DNA of 5,129 nt, from assembly GCA_945788595.1 (NCBI GenBank), contig CALZMS010000102.1:1-5129 (forward strand). The letters are read 5' to 3'. The stretch is from an uncultured Lachnospiraceae bacterium. GTDB taxonomy: Bacteria > Bacillota > Clostridia > Lachnospirales > Lachnospiraceae. Positions 1 through 5,129 of the stretch are shown here, piece after piece (within the stretch, counting starts at the first letter, position 1; each line of letters begins with the position of its first letter). A program made the translations under genes and the position numbers. The notes under the pieces are model-generated. The model saw nothing but the letters and a program-made list of their open reading frames with translations, was not told the DNA's origin and ran no database searches.

Positions 1-1
1 G

Positions 2-256
2 CTGATCATTATGGATGAGCCTTTTGTGGGACTTGATCCAAAGGCCAGCCATCTGTTAAAGCAGCTGATGCGCCAGATCTGTGACGAGGGCGGCGCCATA
101 TTTTTTTCCACCCATGTGCTGGAGGTGGCGGAAAAGCTCTGCGATAAGGTGGCCATCATCAAGGGTGGTAAGCTTATGCGCTCCGGAACTATGGAAGAGG
201 TGAAGGGCGATACCTCGCTGGAAGAGGTCTTTCTGGAACTGGAGGAAGAGAAATGA
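2..256 (+). CDS. ABC transporter ATP-binding protein, C-terminal fragment (5' end outside window)
   Basis: The reading frame is open from base 2, before the first ATG at 11, so this is the last 84 codons of a longer gene and the ATG at 11 is internal. The fragment begins inside the Walker B strand (LIIMDEP, with the catalytic Glu after the Asp). It continues through the D-loop (GLDP) and the H-switch (STH, about residue 38), then VLEVAEKLCDKVAIIKGG and a short acidic tail. These are the second half of a nucleotide-binding domain; Walker A, the Q-loop and the ABC signature lie upstream of the window. In this family the protein binds and hydrolyses ATP on the cytoplasmic face and drives a membrane partner. 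The stop overlaps the start of the permease gene by four bases (ATGA), which implies translational coupling and a two-part transporter. The H-switch region resembles the EcsA/YtrB-like exporter group, but substrate and subgroup cannot be assigned. Confidence 0.95.
   Translation: MIIMDEPFVGLDPKASHLLKQLMRQICDEGGAIFFSTHVLEVAEKLCDKVAIIKGGKLMRSGTMEEVKGDTSLEEVFLELEEEK
241..246 (+). promoter_or_regulatory. Ribosome binding site of the ABC permease gene
   Basis: GGAGGA lies inside the 3' end of the ATPase gene, six bases before the ATG at 253. The strong site fixes the start of the permease and supports coupled translation with the ATPase. Confidence 0.8.
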
Positions 257-1848
257 CGAAAGCTATTTTGAAAAAACAGCTGATGGAGTCCTTTTCCTGG
301 CTGTATTTCAGTCGGAAAAACGGAAAAAGACGAACCGGGAAAGCTCTTGCCGGTTATGTGGTATTGTATCTGATGCTTTTTGGTATGCTGGGATATCTGT
401 TTTATACGATAGCTCTGGTACTGGCTGAGCCGCTGTGTGAGGCGGGGCTTGGCTGGATGTTTTTTGCGCTGATGTGTCTGGTGGGCATAGTGATCGGTGT
501 TTTCGGCAGCGTTTTTAATACCTACGCTTCTTTATACCAGCCAAAGGACAATGATCTTCTGCTTTCTCTGCCGCTGCCGGCCTCCCGTATTCTGTTGGCC
601 CGGCTGATGGGTGTATATCTGATGGGACTGATGTATGAACTGCTTGTTATGATTCCGGCACTGCTGGTGTGGTTTCAGTTTGGTCAGGTTCCGGCGGCAG
701 GCGTGGTTTTCAGTCTTCTTCTGCCCGGTGTGCTTTCCTTTTTTATTCTGAGTCTTTCCTGCATTCTGGGCTGGGTGGTGGCACTGGTCAGCGCCCATGT
801 GAGAAATAAAAGTGCGGTGACGGTGGTATTGTCACTGGTATTTTTCGCGGCGTATTATTACTGCTATATGAAAGCCTATAATATGCTGTTGGGGGTCGTG
901 GATCAGGCATCTGTGATCGCGGCTGGTATGAAGTCCTACCTGTATCCTTTGTATCTGCTGGGACTGGCTGCCCAGGGCAGCGCTTGGGGATTTTTCCTCA
1001 TCGCGGCGGCAATCACTATTATTTTCGCCCTGGTATGGCTGGTGCTTTCCCGAAGCTTTTTAAAGATGGCCACTATGCAGAAGGGTGCCGCGAAGGCGAA
1101 ATACCGGGAACGTATCGCAAAAAGACAGAGCCCGAATCGGGCTTTGCTCGTAAAAGAATTGAGACGATTTACCTCCAGCGCCAACTATATGCTGAACTGT
1201 GGTCTGGGCATTCTGTTTATGCTGGTGGCTTCCGTGGCGCTTCTCTGGAAGGGCAGAATACTGGCGGAGATGCTTCCGCTGCTTTATGAAGGCGCTGAGG
1301 AGATCATTCCGCTGATCATTGCCGCAGCCCTTTGTACGGTGGCAACCATGAATGATATGTCATCTCCCTCGGTATCCCTGGAGGGAAAAAATATCTGGAT
1401 ACTGCAGTCTTCTCCCGTGTCGGCATGGCAGGTATTGAGAGCAAAACTTGGGCTGCACCTTATGCTTACACTGCCACCGGCAGCAATCATGGTGGTGTGC
1501 GCCTTTATCGCATTGAAACCGGCCGCCGTGGAGATGGTGCTTATTTCCCTGATTCTGGCACTGTTTATCCTGACCATGGCGCAGCTGGGACTTTTTCTAA
1601 ATCTGAAAGCGCCAAATCTGAAATGGACCAACGAGATCGTTCCTATAAAACAGTCCTTTAGCGTGACAGTGACGCTGTTTGGCGGCTGGGGAATTATTGT
1701 TGTCTGCGGCGGTCTGTATTTTCTTCTTGGGAAATATGTGGGGACGTTGGGATTTATGGTGCTGCTTTGCGTGATTCTGGCAGCCGTTTCTGCGATCTTG
1801 CGCAGCTGGCTTAAAAATAAAGGAGCGCGTATTTTTGCAGCACTGTAA
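253..1848 (+). CDS. ABC transporter permease, double-length ABC-2-like membrane subunit
   Basis: This is a 531-residue, very hydrophobic protein and the likely membrane partner of the ATPase encoded immediately upstream. A basic N-terminus (residues 1-30, rich in Lys/Arg) is followed by about twelve putative membrane segments: roughly 34-57, 67-92, 115-142, 148-180, 186-206, 244-265, 312-332, 349-366, 400-420, 426-450, 470-492 and 497-516. A basic cytoplasmic stretch at about 270-305 separates two halves. Each half carries a similar motif: PKDNDLLLSLPLPASRILLARL at residues 97-118, and a GKNIWILQSSPVS-type motif followed by VLRAKL at 378-399. This suggests an internally duplicated ABC-2-type permease, in which one chain supplies both membrane halves. 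The size and the DNDLLLSLP motif fit a Firmicutes family of putative ABC exporters (I believe Pfam ABC_tran_2). The start is fixed by GGAGGA six bases upstream and the ATGA overlap. Substrate is unknown; export rather than import is inferred because no binding protein is seen. Confidence 0.88.
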   Translation: MTKAILKKQLMESFSWLYFSRKNGKRRTGKALAGYVVLYLMLFGMLGYLFYTIALVLAEPLCEAGLGWMFFALMCLVGIVIGVFGSVFNTYASLYQPKDNDLLLSLPLPASRILLARLMGVYLMGLMYELLVMIPALLVWFQFGQVPAAGVVFSLLLPGVLSFFILSLSCILGWVVALVSAHVRNKSAVTVVLSLVFFAAYYYCYMKAYNMLLGVVDQASVIAAGMKSYLYPLYLLGLAAQGSAWGFFLIAAAITIIFALVWLVLSRSFLKMATMQKGAAKAKYRERIAKRQSPNRALLVKELRRFTSSANYMLNCGLGILFMLVASVALLWKGRILAEMLPLLYEGAEEIIPLIIAAALCTVATMNDMSSPSVSLEGKNIWILQSSPVSAWQVLRAKLGLHLMLTLPPAAIMVVCAFIALKPAAVEMVLISLILALFILTMAQLGLFLNLKAPNLKWTNEIVPIKQSFSVTVTLFGGWGIIVVCGGLYFLLGKYVGTLGFMVLLCVILAAVSAILRSWLKNKGARIFAAL

Positions 1849-2033
1849 TATTCCAGGTATGATTAACTAAAATACGAATAAGCAAAGAGCCATGATCGGC
1901 GGTGAAAACTGCCTGACCATAGCTCTTTTGTTGCTTTATAGAAAAACTACCTGTTTGGTGAAATCTTATATGCTGTCATGCATATGAAAAAAAGACACAA
2001 TGAAGTTGTTCTGCATACTTTTTATTTAACCAG
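1849..2033. other. Convergent intergenic region between the permease and aminopeptidase genes
   Basis: This 185-base gap lies between two genes that end facing each other. It holds an imperfect terminator hairpin at 1884-1929 and a small perfect inverted repeat at 1968-1985 (ATATGC, six-base loop, GCATAT). No open frame with a ribosome binding site and no RNA gene was recognised. Confidence 0.7.
1884..1929 (+). terminator. Probable rho-independent terminator of the ABC operon, possibly bidirectional
   Basis: AAAGAGC (1884-1890) pairs perfectly with GCTCTTT (1922-1928). The stem continues inward with two mismatches (1891/1921 and 1895/1917) and one bulge (1914) to GGC/GCC, closing a ten-base loop at 1901-1910. 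The 3' side runs into TTTTGTTGCTTT, a moderate U-rich tail for the + strand. On the other strand the stem is followed by a weaker T-rich run (the complement of TAAAATACGAATA), so it may also stop aminopeptidase transcripts. The hairpin begins 36 bases after the permease stop codon. Confidence 0.65.
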
Positions 2034-3824
2034 TTATAGTGTCCGCGTATATTCCCTGAGAAATTCCAGCTCTTCCCCGTCAAAATAAGGTGACATCGTA
2101 TCAAACACCATGGCATGATAATCGTTCAGCTGTTTCCGCTCCACGGAGGTCATCTGCTCTGGGTCAACAGCATCAAGATCGATGGGCACGTAGGTCACAT
2201 TTTCGAAATACATGAACTGGCCGAACTGATTTTTTACGCCTTTTCTGCAGATAAGCTCGTTCTCTGTGCGGATGCCATATTTGCCTTCAATATAAATTCC
2301 CGGTTCATCCGTGGTGACCATACCTTCTTCCAGTACGGCTGCACTTGGACGGTCCGGGGACTGTTTCCAGCGAAATGCGTTGGGGCCTTCATGGACATTT
2401 AAAACATAGCCGACACCGTGGCCTGTGCCATGATTATAATCCATATCCACATCCCAGAAAGGCGCTCTGGCCAGAATGTCCAGGTTCACACCCGTACAGC
2501 CATATAGAAATCTGGCGTTGGCAAGACTGATGTGGGAACGGAGAACTCTGGTAAAATCAGCTTTCATCTCGTCTGTGACCGGTCCGAGGGCAAAGGTTCT
2601 GGTGATATCCGTGGTTCCTTCCAGATAATGGCCGCCGGAATCTACCAGCAAAAATCCTTCCGGTTGCAGCTCCATATCGGATTCGGGAGTGGCAGAGTAG
2701 TGAACGATGGCTCCATGTTCAGCATATCCGCAGATCGTATCAAAGCTGAGGTCCAGAAAACCGTCCTGTTCAGCCCGAAGACCGGCAAGGTGATCTGCTG
2801 CGGAGATTTCCGTCATGGGGATTTTGCCCACGTTTGTCTTAAGCCAGTACATGAATTTAATCATGGCTACAGCGTCTTTTTTGTGAGCTTCCCGGATATT
2901 GGCGATTTCCACTTCATTCTTTATGGATTTCATGTAAACGGTGGAATCGGGCGCATTGATGATCTCAACGTTTGCCGGAATGCTATTGCATATCCTATAG
3001 TTGACAACGGAGGTGTCCATCAGCACTTTCTTTCCGGCAGGGATGGCTTTTACATCATCGTAAAAGCTTTCGTAGGGCCTGGTGGTAATGCTGTATTTCG
3101 TCAGATATTCTCTGAGCTCATTTGTAAGAATCTCTTCCTGCACATACCAGGTGCATGTATCCTGTGTCAGGGAAAGGAAGGACAGTACCACAGGTACGTA
3201 GCTGATATCGCCGCCCCTCACATTCAGAAGCCAAGCAATATCATAGAGCGAACTGAGCAAATGAATGTCAGCCCCTTTTTCTTTCATGATTTTTCGGACA
3301 TCCGATAATTTGTCCGTTGTATCCTTTCCAGTGTATTTGACATCAAATATGGTAACAGGAGCTTTGGACATGGGCGGTCTGTCTTCCCAGAGGATATCGA
3401 TCAGATCTTCATCGACGTAGAGGGAACCATGTTTCTCATTGGCAATCTCCAGAAGAGCTTTTCCCCAGGCACCGTTTACCACTCGCCCGTCAAAGCCGAT
3501 GATTTCTCCTTTTTTCAGTGTCTGACGGAGATATTCGGCAATGGTGGGTATGCCCTCCTGCCCCATTTTGTAAAGCTTTATGGTTGTTCCCTGAAGCTGT
3601 GCGGCGGCCTGGACGAAATACCGTCCGTCTGTCCACAGACCGGCCTCTGTCATGGTGATCACAGCGGTTCCTGCCGATCCTGTAAAGCCGGTGATATATT
3701 CGCGAGCTTTGAAATGTTCGCCTACATATTCGGATTCGTGAAAATCAGCTGTAGGCACGATGTATATGGCGATGTTTCTTTTTGCCATTTCTTTTCTTAA
3801 TCTGGTTAATCTGTTTGCAATCAT
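2034..3824 (-). CDS. Xaa-Pro aminopeptidase (aminopeptidase P), long M24B type
   Basis: This 596-residue metallopeptidase should remove an N-terminal residue that precedes proline. Order of parts: creatinase-like N-terminal domain (about 5-135, starting ANRLTRLRKEM and with FTGSAGTAV and LWTDGRYF), a second creatinase-like domain (about 155-310), the M24 pita-bread catalytic domain (about 315-530), and a C-terminal extension (about 535-596) typical of the long form. The five expected dinuclear metal ligands are D395 (LLVDSGG), D406 (GTTDITRT), H469 (HGTGHGVG), E507 (TTDEPG) and E521 (GIRTENE). H375 (AIVHYSATPES) and H478 (LNVHEGP) match the catalytic-site histidines of the family. Length and motifs resemble eukaryotic cytosolic APP1 more than the roughly 440-residue E. 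coli PepP. No signal peptide is seen, so it is probably cytosolic. The start is chosen by GGGAGG six bases upstream. It diverges from an OPT transporter gene, suggesting a role in using imported peptides. The symbol pepP is often given to this class but is left blank because the architecture differs from E. coli PepP. Confidence 0.96.
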   Translation of the reverse strand: MIANRLTRLRKEMAKRNIAIYIVPTADFHESEYVGEHFKAREYITGFTGSAGTAVITMTEAGLWTDGRYFVQAAAQLQGTTIKLYKMGQEGIPTIAEYLRQTLKKGEIIGFDGRVVNGAWGKALLEIANEKHGSLYVDEDLIDILWEDRPPMSKAPVTIFDVKYTGKDTTDKLSDVRKIMKEKGADIHLLSSLYDIAWLLNVRGGDISYVPVVLSFLSLTQDTCTWYVQEEILTNELREYLTKYSITTRPYESFYDDVKAIPAGKKVLMDTSVVNYRICNSIPANVEIINAPDSTVYMKSIKNEVEIANIREAHKKDAVAMIKFMYWLKTNVGKIPMTEISAADHLAGLRAEQDGFLDLSFDTICGYAEHGAIVHYSATPESDMELQPEGFLLVDSGGHYLEGTTDITRTFALGPVTDEMKADFTRVLRSHISLANARFLYGCTGVNLDILARAPFWDVDMDYNHGTGHGVGYVLNVHEGPNAFRWKQSPDRPSAAVLEEGMVTTDEPGIYIEGKYGIRTENELICRKGVKNQFGQFMYFENVTYVPIDLDAVDPEQMTSVERKQLNDYHAMVFDTMSPYFDGEELEFLREYTRTL

Positions 3825-3830
3825 GTGAAG

Positions 3831-3836
3831 CCTCCC
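3831..3836 (-). promoter_or_regulatory. Ribosome binding site of the aminopeptidase gene
   Basis: On the - strand GGGAGG lies six bases before the ATG at 3824-3822. It is a strong site and fixes the start used for the aminopeptidase. Confidence 0.85.
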
Positions 3837-3875
3837 TGACTGAAAATTTTTGTATAAAATGAATCAGCCGAAAAT

Positions 3876-3904
3876 ATTATGACATACGCCCATTTTAAAT
3901 TCAA
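3876..3904 (-). promoter_or_regulatory. Predicted sigma-A-type promoter of the aminopeptidase gene
   Basis: Reading the - strand, TTGAAT (3904-3899, four of six matches to TTGACA) is followed by a 17-base spacer and CATAAT (3881-3876, five of six matches to TATAAT). Transcription would start near 3869, giving a leader of about 45 bases that contains the GGGAGG ribosome binding site. The call rests only on match to consensus and placement. Confidence 0.55.
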
Positions 3905-3940
3905 TGCATGTTCGGTTGTTGCTTTGAAACATCTATAGGA

Positions 3941-3964
3941 TTTTTTGAAAAAACAGATTCTGTT
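3941..3964. repeat. Two overlapping palindromes, possible operator
   Basis: TTTTTTGAAAAAA (3941-3953) and AACAGATTCTGTT (3952-3964) are each perfect 13-base palindromes around a single central base, and they overlap by two bases. They lie between the two divergent promoters, about 37 bases upstream of the aminopeptidase -35 box. Such symmetry suits binding by a dimeric regulator, but no known operator consensus is matched convincingly. Confidence 0.35.
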
Positions 3965-4062
3965 CTAAATACAATGATACGTTCTTTCCTTATACATAAG
4001 AATACAATATCCATTTTTATGTGTTTTTTTGTTGAAAAAACTGTGGAAAATTGTGGGTTCCC

Positions 4063-4091
4063 TTGACATAATCCGTCGAATCTATTACAAT
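4063..4091 (+). promoter_or_regulatory. Predicted strong sigma-A-type promoter of the OPT transporter gene
   Basis: A perfect -35 box TTGACA (4063-4068) is followed by an optimal 17-base spacer and TACAAT (4086-4091, five of six matches to the -10 consensus). Transcription would start near 4098. This places the in-frame ATG at 4090 inside the -10 box and upstream of the transcript, which favours the GTG at 4174 as the real start and gives a leader of about 76 bases. Confidence 0.8.
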
Positions 4092-4114
4092 GAACAAACA
4101 AAAACAATTTACTG

Positions 4115-4148
4115 CACGAAAAGCCCCGAAGAAGGGCTTTTGTGTTGT
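4115..4148 (+). terminator. Terminator-like hairpin in the OPT gene leader (possible attenuator)
   Basis: AAAAGCCC (4119-4126) pairs perfectly with GGGCTTTT (4134-4141) around a seven-base loop. CAC/GTG (4115-4117 with 4142-4144) can extend the stem past a one-base bulge. The descending arm merges into the U-rich run TTTTGTGTTGT. It lies about 20 bases after the predicted transcription start and ends 10 bases before the AAGGAG ribosome binding site, so it falls within the message. It could be an attenuator, an RNA-stability element, or the end of a very short leader RNA; sequence alone cannot decide. Confidence 0.55.
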
Positions 4149-4158
4149 AAAAAGGGAA

Positions 4159-4164
4159 AAGGAG
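4159..4164 (+). promoter_or_regulatory. Ribosome binding site that decides the GTG start of the OPT gene
   Basis: AAGGAG lies nine bases before GTG at 4174. The alternative in-frame ATG at 4090 has no Shine-Dalgarno site and overlaps the promoter -10 box, so this site settles the start. Confidence 0.8.
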
Positions 4165-4173
4165 AACAAAAAA

Positions 4174-5129
4174 GTGGAGAACAAAAACTTCAAACCGTTC
4201 GTTCCGGCGGACAAGGTCGTTCCCGAGTTTACCGTATTTTCTGTAATTCTCGGTGCTATTCTTGCCGTGCTGTTCGGCGGCGCAAACGCATACCTGGGTC
4301 TTCGCGTAGGTATGACGGTATCCGCATCCATTCCGGCCGCGGTTATCTCTATGGGAATCATCCGCAAAGTATTAAAGCGTGATTCCATTCTGGAAAACAA
4401 CATGGTACAGACCATCGGTTCTGCCGGTGAGTCTCTGGCAGCAGGTGCTATCTTTACGATGCCGGCGCTGTTCATGTGGGCATCCGAAGGTCTGTGTGAC
4501 CTGCCGTCTCTTCTGGATATCGGTCTGATCGCTGTATTCGGCGGTCTGCTGGGTGTTCTGATGATGATTCCGTTAAGAAGTGCCCTGATCGTTCAGGAGC
4601 ATGGTGTACTGGGCTATCCGGAAGGACAGGCCTGTGCCGAGGTTCTGATCGCAGGTGAAGAGGGTGGTGCCAAATCCTCTACCGTATTTGCAGGTCTTGG
4701 TATTGCTGCTGTTTATAAATTTATCGCAGACGGCCTCAAGCTGTTCCCCAGCGAGGTGGATTACACCATTACAGCCTACAAAGGTTCCGGTATCGGTGTA
4801 GACGTTCTGCCGGCTCTGGCAGGTGTTGGTTACATCTGTGGTACCCGCGTAGCTTCCTACATGTTTGCCGGTTCTACCATTGCCTGGTTCGTACTTATGC
4901 CGCTGATCGCGCTGTTCGGCAGTGATGTGGTGATCTATCCGGCAAGCGTCAGTGTTGCTGAGCTGTGGGCAACAGGCGGTACATGGAGTCTGTGGAGCAA
5001 CTTTATCCGTTACATCGGTGCCGGCGCGCTGGTTGCCGGTGGTATCATCAGCCTGATCAAATCTCTGCCGCTGATCGTTAAGACCTTCAAGGCAGCCTTT
5101 AAGTCCTACGGTAAGGGACCAAGCGGAAC
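4174..5129 (+). CDS. OPT-family oligopeptide transporter, N-terminal part (3' end outside window)
   Basis: The frame stays open from GTG at 4174 to the window end: 318 codons, about half of a bacterial OPT protein (usually somewhat over 600 residues). After a short N-terminus (ENKNFKPFVPADKVVPEFT) come hydrophobic segments at roughly 18-38, 45-65, 88-104, 114-134, 170-186, 210-226, 229-250 and 279-300. OPT-type motifs are NAYLGLRVGMTVSASIPAAV (38-57), NNMVQTIGSAGESLAAGAIF (75-94) and GYPEGQACAEVL (147-158, like the conserved Pro-Glu/Ser-Gly loop of this superfamily). Characterised OPT members are proton-coupled importers of oligopeptides or metal chelates; the substrate here is unknown, and the divergent Xaa-Pro aminopeptidase favours peptides. 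GTG is chosen because AAGGAG lies nine bases upstream. A perfect -35 box, and codons that look biased (mostly GGT for Gly and ATC for Ile by eye), suggest strong expression. The leader hairpin hints at regulated read-through. Confidence 0.93.
   Translation, partial: MENKNFKPFVPADKVVPEFTVFSVILGAILAVLFGGANAYLGLRVGMTVSASIPAAVISMGIIRKVLKRDSILENNMVQTIGSAGESLAAGAIFTMPALFMWASEGLCDLPSLLDIGLIAVFGGLLGVLMMIPLRSALIVQEHGVLGYPEGQACAEVLIAGEEGGAKSSTVFAGLGIAAVYKFIADGLKLFPSEVDYTITAYKGSGIGVDVLPALAGVGYICGTRVASYMFAGSTIAWFVLMPLIALFGSDVVIYPASVSVAELWATGGTWSLWSNFIRYIGAGALVAGGIISLIKSLPLIVKTFKAAFKSYGKGPSG

Larger units (their letters stand above)
3825..4173. other. Divergent control region between the aminopeptidase and OPT transporter genes
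   Basis: This 349-base AT-rich stretch separates two divergent starts. It holds a promoter for each gene (3876-3904 on - and 4063-4091 on +), whose -35 boxes are about 158 bases apart. Between them lie two overlapping palindromes (3941-3964), an inverted repeat CTTAT-AC-ATAAG (3989-4000) and a direct repeat TTGAAAAAACWG (3945-3956 and 4032-4043). A terminator-like hairpin sits in the leader of the + gene. The open frames that cross the region have no ribosome binding site and run antisense to or through the control elements, so I see no gene here. Confidence 0.75.

Noticed and set aside
984..1289. + strand open frame of 101 codons in another frame of the permease gene
   Set aside because: The overlapping permease frame is clearly coding (membrane segments, strong ribosome binding site); this frame is its shadow.
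2532..3308. Long + strand open frame of 258 codons inside the aminopeptidase gene
   Set aside because: It is antisense to a protein with all family motifs intact, its translation resembles no family I recognise, and no ribosome binding site was noted.
4042..4050. DnaA-box-like TGTGGAAAA, one mismatch from TGTGGATAA
   Set aside because: It is a single imperfect site with no cluster and no replication genes nearby; chance in AT-rich DNA explains it.
4038..4052. CodY-like site ending GGAAAATT just upstream of the OPT -35 box
   Set aside because: Only about ten of fifteen positions match the consensus, which is too weak in AT-rich DNA to list as a feature.
3901..4107. - strand open frame of 68 codons in the divergent control region
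   Set aside because: No Shine-Dalgarno site was noted, the DNA is AT-rich and non-coding in character, and the frame crosses the OPT promoter.
4098..4173. T-box or riboswitch in the OPT leader
   Set aside because: The leader is only about 76 bases and shows no T-box core or specifier stem, nor any riboswitch motif I recognise.
4017..4475. - strand open frame of 152 codons covering the OPT promoter and gene start
   Set aside because: It runs antisense through the OPT coding region and its promoter, and its translation looks like a low-complexity shadow of the OPT frame.
1..5129. CRISPR array, insertion sequence, tRNA or rRNA gene, phage or defence system
   Set aside because: No regularly spaced repeats, transposase-like frame, terminal inverted repeats or cloverleaf-like segment was seen, and all large genes fit ordinary transport and peptidase families.

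Overview
The window looks like a chromosomal segment of a Gram-positive Clostridia species, most likely Lachnospiraceae-like. The clues are strong Gram-positive Shine-Dalgarno sites (GGAGGA, GGGAGG, AAGGAG), AT-rich intergenic DNA around moderately GC coding DNA, a bacterial OPT-family transporter, and a large double-length ABC permease of a type common in Firmicutes. No taxonomic search was possible, so this placement is inference.

Layout. (1) Positions 1-1848, + strand: the 3' end of an ABC-transporter ATPase gene, joined by a 4-base ATGA overlap to a complete 531-residue polytopic permease. Together they form a probable ATPase/permease exporter operon that begins outside the window. (2) Positions 1849-2033: a convergent intergenic gap with an imperfect terminator hairpin that may serve both flanking genes. 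(3) Positions 2034-3824, - strand: a complete 596-residue Xaa-Pro aminopeptidase of the long three-domain (eukaryotic APP1-like) M24B type, with all five metal ligands visible. (4) Positions 3825-4173: a divergent AT-rich control region with one sigma-A-type promoter facing each way, operator-like palindromes, a 12-base direct repeat and a terminator-like hairpin inside the leader of the right-hand gene. (5) Positions 4174-5129, + strand: the first 318 codons of an OPT-family transporter, running off the window. It starts at GTG.

How the genes may work together. The aminopeptidase and the OPT transporter are divergently transcribed from one control region. They suggest a peptide-use theme: uptake of oligopeptides or similar compounds, and cytosolic removal of N-terminal residues preceding proline. 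The ABC exporter is convergent to them and shows no evident functional tie. No mobile element, CRISPR array, tRNA or rRNA was seen. The part most worth a second look is the divergent control region, especially the hairpin between the OPT promoter and its ribosome binding site; the genes themselves belong to known families.
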